Both the position numbers and the translations under genes were made by a program. From assembly GCA_008360975.2 (NCBI GenBank), contig CM039183.1, positions 76,957,850 to 77,021,849 on the forward strand: 64,000 nucleotides of DNA. Direction: 5' to 3'. Shown here piece by piece: positions 1 to 12,936 of the stretch. The notes beneath the pieces are model-generated. The model worked only from the letters and a program-made list of their open reading frames with translations. It made no database searches and was not told where the DNA came from. The stretch is from Lichenostomus cassidix. Taxonomy: Eukaryota > Chordata > Aves > Passeriformes > Meliphagidae. Numbering within the stretch: the stretch's first letter is position 1; every line of letters starts with the position of its first letter.

Positions 1-3000
1 TTTGATATATTACTGCTACAGCAATCACCTTGTAAGCACAATCAAACCCACATGCCTTAAAAAGCAGCTGGAGAATCATCACACGGCAGAGAAGCCCATT
101 CCAGGATGGAAAATGAACCTGTCTTACACACATGTTGGATTTCTGAGATGGCTACAGGGACACAAGCTGCGACAGGAACATTACTCAAACCCGCCTTCTC
201 AACCACAAAATGATGTGAGAAAATCTAATTCTTCTCAACAGGCCTGCAAGATGGGTGGTGTCAAAACACAATTACAGAAGGATTTCCTTGGAAGAAACCC
301 TCTTCCACCAGCTGTTTGTCCCATTTTGTTCCCTGAGTTGATCCTGCATTGTGAGCTGCGTGAATTGATCACAGGCTGATCTGTGTCCAGAATCCCATTG
401 CCATTAAAGTGAATTTATTTTCCACCTAGGGACACGGTAGGGCTGTGAAATGAAGTTAATAGTGTTCAGTTTCCCCCTGTCCTAGTAGAGATAATGTTGA
501 ATGGTCTTGAGCTTTCTGATTTGGGTTTTGTTGTTTAAACAAGCAGTTGTAAAGCACACACATGCACCTACCCCTGCTTTACAGATCTCAAAGTGCTAGT
601 GACCTCTGTGTCACACAGGTGCCACAAGATTTCAGAATTCTGAAGAATCAAAACTTGCGGCTGGCAGTTTTTCCATGACCAAAGTGTTTTATTAGTAAAA
701 ACAAGAATGCAACTATACATTTTATGCTGAGCACTATGTGACACTACAATGAATAATTTGTTGGGCAGGAAGAGATAGCATTAACAATCTTTGACCATAT
801 GAACAAGTGTAGGCAATAACTGTAATATTTGTGGAAAAGGCACAGAAAAGCTGGCAGAGGCAAAAGAAATAGCCAGACTGTCTCTTGAGGGCTAGACTAT
901 GATACAACCTGAGGAGTGGCACTGGAAGAAAAAAGAGAAGTTTGTATTTTTTCTCTTTTGGAGTAACTGCATGTTTCTCCTGAAACACATGGGCAAGTGG
1001 GTTCTCCAGACTCACTGTGCTTCCCTGTGCAGGACAAACTGATGGAAAGACCCAGCCTGGGGAGGGAGGGGGACATTTAAGTACAGCTGCACCTGTGCAC
1101 TGAGCAGAGTGTGCTAGGACAGGGAAGAGCTCCACCACAATCCTCTGCAGCCTGTGGGGATGGATGAGGAAGTAGGTGATGAGTGCATTTTATCCTAGCC
1201 AAGGTGTATAGTCATTACAATAGCAACTGAGGTCTCTCCCTCACCCTCCAATAATGGCCTCATTTTATTAAGTGCCATACAAACACACACACAGAAAAAA
1301 AGCCTCCTCTGCATAGCTACATCGCGAACAAAATTGAGCTAGAAAATGTGCAGTCCTCATCCAAACTCGTAACTGTTTCTCTTTGCTAGAACTGAACATC
1401 TATGCCATACAGACTGATATATATTGCCCCTATTTTAAAAATGACATAATGGGTTGTTTTCATATCTAGCAGGAACAAGGAAAATGTGAACAAAAGTCAG
1501 GAGAGAAAACAAATCTGTATATTTCCATGAAAGAACCAATCTATTTTAGAGTCATCTTAGGCTGTGTTTTTAGATCAGTTTTGTTTGTTTACTTGTTGGT
1601 TTCTTTTGCCATACTGACGAATTATATTGATTTGCATCGCACAGAAGTTGCAGATACAATCCTACGTCTATTTCCATTAAACACAACATTCAGAGCACCC
1701 AACATCACCTGGAGACTTTCCTGACTTTGATGCCTGTATACTAGCAAAGATAGAGCATCAGGAAAAAGCTTTGTCATCTTGTTTTTCTCAATTCCTTCTC
1801 TTCCCCACACAGTTTTGTTTATTTATTTGTTTTAGGAACACACTTTTTTTATACTTTGTGAAGCATATTTATAATGAAAAGATGATTTGTGTCCTCATTA
1901 CTGCTCCATTGCTCAATGATGAAAAAACATTAACAAAGGAAAATGATTTTCAGTCAGCTCATAACGTTCTATGTAGGTGAACTGGAACTGTTAAGAATAT
2001 GATTTAATGGAAGAAGGTGATAAGATTAAGAAAAACACTAATAAGGGTGTTTCTCTGCATTGAAAGATCACTTAGGAGCAGAGCGGTGATTTCCTTTGTT
2101 AGAAAAATACAGTGCAAAGAATCAAAAGCAGCATCCTCAAGGTCAAAGAAGCCCATCCCCTCTAACACAGTATACTCACTGTCCTCCTCAACAACCTCCT
2201 TTTTCCACCTGTATCAGCACTGTGTAATTTTCAGACAGTGGAGAGAAAATAAACGCAAGTGTCTCAGCCAGCTTTTAGTTCTGAAGGAACATGCAAGAAT
2301 GCCACAGAAAGCACTCGAAGCTCTACACGCCATTAGTGGAGCAACTCACAAAACTCTACCTAGAGCTGCAGCCACAGATTCAAACGCTGCAGAGAAAGAG
2401 ACTTCAAAATCATGATCTTTAAAATGCTCATGAGATTTCTGCCATTTGCTCTGGAGACCTGCAATGAAGAGTGAGTCAATACTGAGCTACACAGAGCAGA
2501 GCATGCAGTACCGAATGGTTCAAAGCACAGAGCCAATTAGAGCTGCTGGAGCCCAAAGGTGCTGCTCCAAATGGGAACACCGTGTCATGGCTTCAGTCAG
2601 CACAGAAGCTTCTGTCCAACACACCGGAGCCAAGACTTGAGCATCATAAAGAGACAAAAAGGGAGGAGGAGGGGTCAGTGGACTTCAGCCCAAAGGAACA
2701 TTTCTAAGGCTCCTTCCCCAGGCATCGGCAGATGTATGATGTCGGATCAGCGATTCCCCACCTCTCAACTGGGAAAGCCTGTGTTTTAAAACAGAGGTTT
2801 CTCCTAGCACATGCTCTCCAATCTTCTGGCTCTTCTTTTCTGTCAGCTTTGTCGGGAGTTGGTGGAAGAACGTGACACAGCACAGTATCACTGTCATCAG
2901 AGCAAAAGGAAAAAAACCTTGTTAGTACCCTGCAGTGCAACCCTCAACAGAAAAGGCAAAACATCACAAAATATCAATAGAGCAGAAGATTAAGCTCAAT

Positions 3001-5143
3001 TGCATTGTGACTTGTATGGCTACCAACACCTGTCAGCAGTAAACAGAATTTTTTTTAAACAGGCATTCTTAACTGCCTTACATGCTTCTTTCCTTAATTC
3101 ATTGAGTTCATAACCTAAATTACGTAGAGCAGCAGCTAAATTGGTTCACTGTTGCTCAACTCCGATTTAAAAGGACAAAGCAAGAAGCTGAAAAGAATAA
3201 TATTTGAGGAACTGGATAGCTTCAGGGGATAGTTAATGATGGGATAGACGGACTTGAATGCCTGCATCACTGGTTTTAATTTGGTTCAGGGCAGTAGTGA
3301 CACAAAGTCATTACTGTACGAGAGCTATTCATGGGTCTTTTGTGTGAGATGAGGTGGTGGTCTGGTCTGTTCCTAGCTGGTGGACATCTGCTTTACAAAA
3401 CCCGGCAGCACATCTCTCACTCTCAGCAGCTTGCAAAGTCAAAAAGCCAAGGTCAGACTTGGAGAAGGAGCAGGGCTACTGTACTACCCAAGCAAGAGGC
3501 TGGAGTGTGCTGTGGGGACAGCCCATAACAAGGACACTGCCATGCCTCATCAGTGACACAAACAGCGACTGTCCCCTGGCAGTTCAACCCTTTCAGAAAA
3601 GACAAACATTTGACTAAATATGCAGTTGGACAATTAGCCAAGGCCTCGGGTAACCCACTCACTTTCATGGGTTCTGTCATTCCCTGGACTGTTTTTTTTT
3701 ATTTGCTGGATGGCAGTAAAGCTGCTCCTGGACAATGAAATTTCTGATTGGGTTTTTATTGTTATTATTTGCAATGTGTTAGTGCCTGCAGGTCACAGAC
3801 AGGATTATGACTTTGTTGTGATAGGTGCTCACAAACCACTAGTAAGAGACAGTTCTCACTTCGATGACCTTATAGTTTAAACAGAAAAGCCTGAGAGTGA
3901 AGGAAGAAAGAAGGTATTATCCTCATTTTATAGTGGGGGAGAAACTGCGCAGAAAGACAAACAACAGTATGTCCAGAGGGGCTGAGCCCATGTTGCTCTT
4001 CCTGAACTCAGTGAAAACTGTGGGTGTTCAACAGTACAGAAAAAAGGGGACCAATATCACATAACAAGTAAGGAGCAGAATCAGGACTTGGTACCAAACT
4101 GACCTTGCTTATTTAACAGCTTGCAGAGAAAATGTAGAAAAGCTGAAAAATCATGTTGCTTTAAGAGTAATTCTTTGTGCTCCTGCAGCACCTCAGCTCG
4201 TCTGTTCCTTGGGCTCTGTGGTTTATGAAAAGAAGGCTACCACAGGAAATGGCCAAGATTTAAGGTGTTGTTTTTCAATCCTTTGTTCTCCTTGTCCAAA
4301 ATAACTTCTACTGTGGTCCTCAAGGTGTGCAGAGGCAGAATTGCATTTATACTGATAACCCTCCTCAACTTTCTCCAGAGATTGTATGCCTGTGAAGTGG
4401 TGGAAGGGAATCTGTGTACCCATGGTGCTCCTTGCTATCTATCCTAAAATGGATAGATAAAGATGAGCCCTCAGGATAAGCAGACCATCTTCTAAATTAA
4501 GAACTGGACATAAGAACAAATCTTCTCTCTCATTTGAAGATTATTTAAGAAACTGCCAAATAAACCTTGTGAAAATCAATTTGCCTGCAGGCAGGACACT
4601 GGATAGGTGTTAGAAACTGGTGTACTGGCTTCTTCCACGTGCACACTTCCAAGGGCATCATTTATGTCTTGTTTGATAATTGGCTCTACCTATGGATGAA
4701 GAGATAAAAGTGAGCAACACCTCTAAGTTTATATGAGGCAGCAGGAGGAAACACTCCTGACAAGAAATGATAGAGAAACCCTGAAAGCAGTCATGGTGCT
4801 CCAGGGTCTGTAAAACTAGTAAGCAAGTGATCTTTTGGAGATAACCAAAGCATCTAACATGATTGTTGTTAGATATTTTCTAAGTAAATCATCAAGGTCA
4901 CTCATTAGGCACCTCTGATCAACCTGAATAGATAAATAAAATGCTTAATGGATGAAGGACAACATTCCTAAAATGGCAAAGTCAATTTTTCATAAAAATA
5001 TTAAAGTATTTGGAAAAAAATCTGACTGAGAAGGCAAGAATTTCTGATTTAGAGAGAGCATAGGATCAGCTGGATTATCTCATCTGTTACCCCCTTGCCT
5101 CTTCTTCCTGAAATAAGAACTGAAGGAAATCCCAGTTGCAATA
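1..5143. other. Non-coding 5' flank, no gene recognised
   Basis: I see no conserved protein, RNA gene or recognisable repeat in this AT-leaning stretch. Open frames such as 2-379 (+), 734-1138 (-) and 2017-2415 (+) show no domain, no low-complexity-free core that resembles a known family, and no clear splice context, so I treat them as chance. A short CA-rich run lies near 1284-1295. This is the far upstream flank of CNR1. Confidence 0.6.
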
Positions 5144-5742
5144 TGTCGTGGTTTAACCCCAGTCAGCAACTAAGCACCACACAGCTGCTCACTTACTCCC
5201 TGCCCCCAGAGGGATGGGGAACAGAACTGGGGGGAAAAAAAGAAAAATTCATGGGTTGAGATACAGACAGTTTAATAGGACAGAAAAGGAAGGGGGGAAA
5301 ACTGATTTACAAAACAAGTGATGCATAATAAAAACAGCAGTAATAATAACAATATAATTAGAGTATACAAAACCAGTGATACACAATGCAATTGCTCACC
5401 ACCTGCTGACTGACGCCCAGCCAGTCCCTGAGCAGTAACCCCCAGGCAGCTTTCCCCCCAGTTTGTAAAATGAACATGACATCACACAGGATGGAATATC
5501 CCTTTGGCTGGTTCAGGTCAGCTGTCCTGGCTCCACGTGCTCCCAGTTTCTTTGGCCCCCAAAAGACACACAGGTGGAGTCATGTGAGAAGCTGAAAAGC
5601 CCTTGACTTAGTGTAAATACTGCATAAAAACAACTGAAACATCAGTGTGTTATTGACATGATTCTCATACTAAATCCAAAACACAGCAGTGTAACAGCTA
5701 CTAGGAAGAAAATCAACTTTATCACAGCCCAAATCAGGAGAA
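5144..5742 (-). mobile_element. Solo LTR of an avian endogenous retrovirus
   Basis: The plus strand opens with TGTCGTGGTTTAACCCC and closes near 5742 with a diverged form of the AGCCAAAACCAGCACA end, so the element reads on the minus strand. Its layout fits a widespread bird LTR: a stretch matching the GACCAAAGGGATATTCCAT block (here around 5495-5515), a diverged TATA region near 5460-5480, and a minus-strand ATTAAA poly(A) signal at 5271-5276 just before the 3' end. No internal retroviral gene lies beside it, so it is a solo LTR left by recombination. Ends are approximate and I could not settle the target-site duplication. Family identification is from memory of the consensus. Confidence 0.8.
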
Positions 5743-7780
5743 AATAGTACCTGGGGTGGTCAATCATGCACTTCAAAAGGCAGCTGTGATGCATTCTAGA
5801 ATCCCATCATGTGGTTGAGAGGCCAGAAAAATGCAGATATTCTAGTTTCACTAGATATTTGGAGTTTAAAATTTTACTCCAAATCAGAATAGTAGAATTC
5901 TTACCTCGAGAAAGCTGTGGAGAACATTAATTTCAGGTTGATGGTAATAAGTGACTCAGCTTTTCAAGTTTTTGTATGATTTTGCAATATATAATATAAA
6001 AGGAAGTATTTTAAAACCAAAACTCATTTTGAAGGAAGAAATTGAGACGTTTAGCTTGGAAATGTCACAATGAGACGTTCCCACACTGTTGGAACATCCC
6101 TCTACGACTTACTCTTTTTTAAATGACATTTTCAGAGCAACCGGCAGAAGCCTGCAAAGCATTTCAATTTTGACAAGGTGCATTTTCCAGTGGAAAGCCA
6201 TACTTTCAAAGGTTTTCCAACCAGCTCCATGGGGAACAGGTGTCACAGGATTGCAACAACCTTCCCTTTGCAAAACTGCTAAATTGCAAACAGATCCTGA
6301 AGAGGGGCTGGGGTGTGCAAGGCAGAGGGGGTCACAGGATGCCCCATGGTTATGAAGGCTGAGAACCTGCTGCTTGAATCACCTCTGGCTACCCATACAT
6401 CTTGCCTCCTGTGGAACTGCTGCACTTGAAAGCTGAACTGGCAGTAGCAACTCCGTGGGATTGTGGGGGAGGGGGGAAGCCCTCAGTATGTGGGCCTGGC
6501 TACATGTTCAACCCTCCAATTTCCTTCTCTACCATCCAAGTTTAGAAGTGATGGAAAGAAGGATTATGCAGAGACTTCAGTAATGCTCAGTTCAGGATGG
6601 GATCCTCTAGCAAGCCATGAATGTGGAAGTGTGACAAGCAGTAACACGTGCCCTTAAATTCCCTCTGAGGGCTGATTTTAGTCTGGCAATGTCCACTTGA
6701 TGTGACTTGCAGAGGGAATGTGTCCCTCCACACACATGGAAGAGAAGTTTAAATTCATAGGTTCACACTGAAAGCAAAAGTACTCAACTCTTTTAAAGAA
6801 ATTTAAAAAATCTTAGTCCTCTGAGAAGTCAATATTTTCTGAAATGCACAGCTAAAAAGAAATCAGATCTGATTTAAAGCAGTCTTAAATAAAGTTCTTT
6901 TTACACCCCACCATGTCCAAATGACCAAACAGACGGACTAATACCAGAAACTCAAGCTGGGAACAAATGAGCTGGACTTTTTTTCCTCCCTCCACTTTTC
7001 TCACAGGGAGTGCCATTTGAAATTATCTCTTTTCTTGTTAATTTAACGATTACCATCAGAAAGAGCCAGCGGCTGAAAAATTATAGGCAGTAATTATGAT
7101 CTTGCAGACTTGCTCTGGGACTCGATGCAGGGAAAACATTGGATTGTGAGAGTGATTCTGTGCTCCTCGGCAGATGCACTTTGGTGGATGGAGCTTGGAG
7201 ATTTTTGTTGCCTCAGACCCTGGGGGCCCAGCTTGAGAAGGCTCCAGGAGGAAGAGCCACTGTCAGATGGCAGGCACATCTTGAGTTGGACGCCCTAAAA
7301 ATACAGCCACCTGAAACCTTTAACTCTCACTTGTGAAGAGCTGAGTGGTTTTTTAACTTGTGAAACAAGGAATGTGGCATATTCCTCCTCCATGGTTGGA
7401 TGTACCAGTTCAGGTAGATGGTAGATGGACCAGTTAATGTCTTTAGACACTATGTCAAATGATAAATATTTATCATGTTTCTGTATTAATTCGTGTGAAG
7501 ACAAATACATATGTATGACACTGCAGAGGCAGAAACACACGGAACAAAGCCAGCTGGATATTACAGCGTTTAAGAGCTGGCTGTACAATAAAGCTCAGCT
7601 TTCTGGTTATGCCCACTGCCTGTCCGCCTTTGGAGCCACTTCGCCCCTCAGAGACGAAGGAATATCCTGCACTTCTGAGGGCTGCCATGACGGCTGTCGT
7701 GTAAGCCCCAAAACACCGAAGGCGCGACACAGGGATAGTGAGAAAAAGGGAAATAAATTATGTCAAAACCCTGGTGTTCC
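5743..7780. other. Non-coding flank between LTR and CpG island
   Basis: No gene or repeat that I recognise. CpG content begins to rise after about 7700. Open frames at 6089-6355 and 7425-8303 have no recognisable family; the latter runs into the GC-rich island and is composition-driven. Confidence 0.5.
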
Positions 7781-7789
7781 CCAGGAAAT

Positions 7790-9300
7790 ACTGGGACGGG
7801 GAAAGGACTCCCCACGAGGGCAGCCACAGCCACCGAGCTCCGCAGCCCCCCGAGTGCGCCAAGCCCGCGGCCCCGGGGCGAGAGCGGAGCTGCCCCCGCT
7901 GTCCCTAGGCGGTGCAGGCGGGTGGCCGGGCCGGCCGGGTCCCCGCGGCGGGGAGGTGCCGTCCGCCCCCCCGGGCCGGAGGAGGCGCTGCCTTGCACAT
8001 TGGCTGGGGGCCCGCGCACCGCCTCCCCCGGCCCCGCTTTGCCGTGCCTGGCCGGGGGGCGCGGCGGCGGAGCGCCGGCACGACGGGGCTCACGGCCGGG
8101 CAGCACCCACGGCCGGCGGGGCCGCGGGGTGGGGCGCGGCCCGACACGGAGCCGCTCTCCGCCGCCCGCCCCCGCGGTGTCTCCCGGTGTTCCTCGTCCC
8201 TCCCCCGGGGCGAAGTTTGGCCAGCGCCGCCTGTCCGCCCCGGTGCTGCCAGGGCCGGGACAAAAGGCACACACTGACACGTGATGGGCGCCGGGCTTCA
8301 TAAATGGGACCGGAGCGGGGCGGAAGGCGGGGGGGACGCAGCGGCGGCGTGTGCCGGAGCCACGGCGGGCGCCCGGCGGCTCCCGCGCTGCCTCCCCGCG
8401 CCGAGGCGGCGGCGGGCGGAGGCGGCGGAGGAGGGGGCGGGCGGGCGGCACATGGAGCGGCGGCGGCGGCAGGGCGGCGGAGCCCGGCGTGCCGCCTGAT
8501 CCGGGCGAGCGAGGGCGGCGGTGGTCGGAGAGGAGGCGCCGAGGGGAGGGAAGCGAAGAAGGGGAGGCAGCCGGGGGGAGAAGTCTCCCACCTCCTCCTT
8601 CCCTTCACCGGCACCGCCTCCTCGGCGCTCCCCAGTGCTGGGGTGCCCGGGTGGGGCGGCGCTCCCGCTCCGTGCCGGGGGTCGGCGCGGCCGGAGCAGG
8701 CGGGGAACGCGGCCGGTGCCGCGCGGAGGGTAAGGACGGCGCGGGGCGGGGAGGGGGCAGAGGAGGGCGGCGGGTGCCCCCGGTCGGGGGCCGGGGATCC
8801 GTCGTCCCCCTCAAAGTTTGTTGGCGGCGTGGGTGGGAGGGGGGGATTTCGGGGAATGACACCGTCTGCCCCGACGGCGGAACGGGCGGAGGGGAGGCGG
8901 CTGCCTGCGGAGCATCCCTTCCCGTGATCCGCCGCCGCGTCCCGCGGCGATCGCGACCCACGCTGCTGCGGGGGCCGGGGACCGCGCCGGTCTCGCCCCT
9001 GCCCCGGGCACGGCCCCGCACCGCCGCCTCGGGCGGCTGCGGCGACTTGGAGGTAGCCCGGGGGCCACCCGGGAATAGCCGGTGGTCCGAGGAGCGCAGT
9101 TTGGCTTGGCGATCCCGGCCGGAGGAGGGGGGACCCGGCGGCCGAGGGGAGCCCGGCAGCGGGCGGGGGTGCGGGCGGCTGGTGGCGTTATGCTTAACAC
9201 GCGCTATTCTTCTGTGCGCGGAGCCGGCAGCCTCCCGGGCTCCCTCAGGACCTTGTCTGACATCGGAGGTTTCCCCTCTCGTCCTGACCCACTGGTGATT
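7790..9300. promoter_or_regulatory. CNR1: CpG island, probable CNR1 promoter
   Basis: GC and CpG density rise sharply against the AT-rich surroundings, with many GGGCGG-type SP1 boxes. An E-box CACGTG lies at 8278-8283 and a TATA-like CATAAAT at 8299-8305, which would place a start site roughly 8325-8335. The island lies 12-14 kb upstream of the CNR1 coding exon on the same strand and holds a good splice donor. That fits the known CNR1 arrangement of an untranslated first exon and a distant coding exon. The promoter link is inference; cap-site or RNA data would settle it. Confidence 0.8.
8330..8729 (+). other. CNR1: Putative CNR1 untranslated exon 1
   Basis: The segment ends at a candidate donor, GGAGG followed by GTAAGG, with the GT at 8730-8731. 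The 5' boundary is only inferred from the TATA-like box near 8299. It contains a short upstream frame, ATG at 8452 to TGA at 8499 (15 codons, arginine/glycine-rich), which could lower translation if retained in the mRNA. Other donors in the island, for example GAGGTAGCC near 9050, cannot be excluded, and further 5'UTR exons may lie in the intron. Confidence 0.5.
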
Positions 9301-12300
9301 TACAGCGGGTGGCATTTAGCCTGGCTTTCTTGCGCACTTTTCCTCTCAAAACTCTGCCTTTGAGGCTGTAACCGAAATAAAAGGCGGTCCGTAATTTTGT
9401 GCGCAATGATGTTCTCTTAAAAAATGTCACTTAGTCGTCCAGCATCCTCAATATCCTGGTAGGGCTGGTTGGTTAGTTGGTTGGTTTGTTTTTGTCTGAA
9501 ATTCAGAAGTCTGGGGGGGAAAGAGCTGAAAAAGAGTGAGCCTTTTAAACTTCATGCAGCGTTTGTCATGTGAAATCCTCATCTGCTGAGAAATAATTTT
9601 GAGTAACCAGATGGGCTTATTTTAAATGGGCATCTTTTTGTCTCAAAGACGTCTGCAAATCTCCATTGAGAACACCCCTGGATGAGGTATGTACCGAGCC
9701 TTTGGTAGGAGAGAGCTCGTTACTGTGATTGCAGTTTGATTAAGTAAAATGGTGTCAGAAGATGAAGTCTATAGTTTTCCTTCTTTCTCTAAAATTGTCA
9801 TCAGTGGTATTTTCTGTATGGCAGCAAATGATAAGATTAACAGTTTCGGCACATGTTTTCTTCTTTCAGAAGATAAAGGGACATATATAACATAGAGCCA
9901 GTCAGCAAAATGTTCCTTGAGTATCTACTAGGGTTTTGTTTTATAAAAAAACATAGTGTAGCTTTTTTTAACCTGCTAAAGGTGTAGTAATTTTTTTTCT
10001 TTTTTTCCTTAGATGTATCATGTTGTTTTCATTGTTATTGTTCACCCTTTCTTAAAGGAATATGGCATTCTCTGCTGGGGGTGGTATTGCTGTTATTGCG
10101 AAGAATCAGAGTGATACTGAATATGATGTTTAATAACAAAATGTCCAACATTGCAAAAATTACTTGGCTGTGCTTAATTCTTTTCCTATTACACCTCATA
10201 TGAGCCACCAGCATGGGTTTTTCCTTCTCAAGAAGAGAAAAAAGCCCTGTGATTATCGTAGGAATATTTATTATGCAGGCAGAGTTTATTAAATCAGTCG
10301 TAAAAGAAATGAACGTAACATCTTTAAACAGTTCAGAAGATGAATGTATAATTCCTGATTTGCTTGAGGTTAAAATTAGTTTTGTAGCAGCCAGTAACAG
10401 CTTTGCTTTATTATCTGTTGGTCTTTGGAATAAGAGGCAGAACCATTTGAATAAAACCATTTTAAAGCAGAATTGATAAAAGCAATAATTGTTTGCCTGA
10501 GCCAGCAGGCATCTATTGCCAGAAGAGAAAAATAAAAGTTGGCGTGGTAAAGAAATCGACTTATTTGCTGAGAATTTAGCTCGTTGACCATTCTATGATT
10601 CCTAAACTCACAGGAATGGAATGAAAATACCTGTAAAACTTGAGGTGAAGGTGGAAGCAGCTTACAGTGTTTCGAAGATGAGCCGGTGGATGCCTTTGAT
10701 CCTGGCTGTTGTTCTTTTGTGAATGATGTGAGCTCAGTTGTGTAAAGGACCCCGTTAAAGGCTTTCATGCTCTCTTGAAGGACTGGCAGGACTTGCTTAG
10801 CCAATGCAAGCCTTTCTTTAACTTCCCCTATTACAAGTTTTTGATTGGGCAGCAGAAGTTTAGAAGGAGATAACTTTTTTTTCTTTCTCTTTGAAGCCAT
10901 TTTTGACTTTCAGCCTTTAATGTGGCTGTCTCAAAATGCTTGCAGGCTGTCATCCCACTGGGACTTTTGGTGCTGAAAGTGCTACGCACTAGACAGGGAG
11001 AGCTGACATGGTTTTCTTTCTGTTGAGTAGAGGTGAGGTAGGTGAGGAGATTAAGAATCCAAACTCATATATTAATTTAGTATTGCCCAATACATTGCCA
11101 TTCTTGGTTCTGCAGGTCTCACGAACTGTCTTCCACTCACCTAGTTTCTCTAATTCTGCATGGATTAAAGAGAAATTACTGTAACTTCTCAAATGCAAAC
11201 TTTGTGACCTCTCCAAGTCATGTAGTCACCTACCTAGGCATCCACAGAATTAATTTTTCTCAATGGTGATTGCTCTTCATTTCTTTCTAGATGTCTGTCT
11301 TGTCTTTATCTGGCAGTCCTCATGAAACAGTAAATTATTTTTTCTGCAATTTCCCAAGTAGTTAAGCGATGTAAAATGATGAGTGCTCTGCAGAACCACT
11401 CATCGACCATTTAGGTGAGAATTTGGGGATTTTTCTCTTCTCTAGCAGCAAATTCACAGTCTGCTGCTGATTTAAAATTTGTACTGTGGGCGACCCTAAC
11501 ACTGGGATTTGGCCAAGTTCAAAGCAGCTATGCAGATGGACACAGAAGACAGAAGGCAGAGGGAAATAGACCCTTTTAATCATAACAAGGCTGCTCTTGT
11601 TTTCTTATCTACAGTGGAAATGAATGCAAGTCTCTTGTACCTAAAAGAAAGCTTGCAAATGTGCCAGAATAGACAGCAAGACCATTTGTTATTAATGCAA
11701 AGTTAAAAATGTGACAACCTGTCTTCTCAGTACTGCTCTTTATAAATCCATTTCTAGACTGACACTACTGCTGCTAAAAGTGCACATCCCTTTGCTGTTG
11801 GTGGGATAAGGATCTCCCCTCCGAGAACTCACATCCTTGGAAATTGTGTGGCTTTGTTAATGATCGCTGAAACCAGCTATGACCTGTCCTTTTGAAATGG
11901 CTGTAATGACTTATAAATCAATTTCTCGTTAGAAAGAACTTTCTCTTTTTTTTCCCCTTTTTCCCGAAGTTGCCATTGTTGCCCATGAAAAATGATTTGG
12001 TTTGCAACATAAGGTCGGAGCACATTTTATTCTGCCATTTGTGCCTCGTGCAGGGACATTACAGCGATGCACACCACAAGCTCAGTTCTGCCTCTCTTCA
12101 GTAGGAACATCCTTTCTTGGTGAAACTGGCTACATCCAAATTGCAGACAAAATAGGTATTTCATTACTGTGTGTATTGGTATAATGGTCACTTCTTGTAC
12201 CTTGGCTGGACTGTTGATGAAAGTGGATGTTTTATACAATTCAGATGTTGTATGGTTTGTGTAGATTGAGGCTAGATGGCATCAAATAGTATCTCATCCT

Positions 12301-12920
12301 GTGTTAACCTCTTTTATGGCAATTATACATTCTTAAGAAGGGTGTGTTTACTTATTACAAAGTACTGATCAGGAGCAGTTCTGTGCTGTCAATTCCTCAG
12401 ATCTCACTGAAATAATTTCCATCTTTCTGTATTTTAGGAAACATTTCAAAGTTTGTGTTTAGGGTCTTGGGGGACTTCCACCTTCCTTTTCTGCGAAGTA
12501 TGTGAAACATGCTCTCAGAAATCACTCTTTGTAGTCAGTTGTACCTCAGTTTTGAGGAATGCAGTACTGAAGCCCAGACTGTGCATGTACCTGGAATATT
12601 AGGTGACATATATATGGATAGATTTATATACATGCAAAATAACTTTTACTGGATCTCAGTGATAGATATACTAGTTTTAAATTCTTGCTTTTACCCAGGA
12701 AGGCTGTGTGTAAGGGAATTCAAGAGGATATTCAGCAGTCATCTTGCCGATATTTTTTGTACCTACACTTGTAGCTTGTCTGTGTGTACTCTAGCACTTG
12801 AAATTTGAGTTTATGCAAGACAAACGGGGCTGCAGGGTTTGTGAGACTTCAGTTCTTCCTCTAGGCATGTAAGTTTTTTTTGTTTATGTCTGTTTGTAAG
12901 TTTATGCATAGAAGTATGCA

Positions 12921-12936
12921 TATATATATATATATA
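12921..12936. repeat. (TA)n microsatellite
   Basis: Eight uninterrupted TA units in the presumed CNR1 intron. Confidence 0.9.

Noticed and set aside
2017..2415. 132-codon plus-strand frame
   Set aside because: No recognisable domain, unremarkable composition, no promoter or splice context; likely chance.
7425..9315. Long open frames on both strands in the GC-rich block (up to 315 codons)
   Set aside because: They overlap each other in several frames, are Pro/Arg/Gly/Ala-rich by composition, and coincide with the CpG island. Stop codons are simply rare in such sequence.
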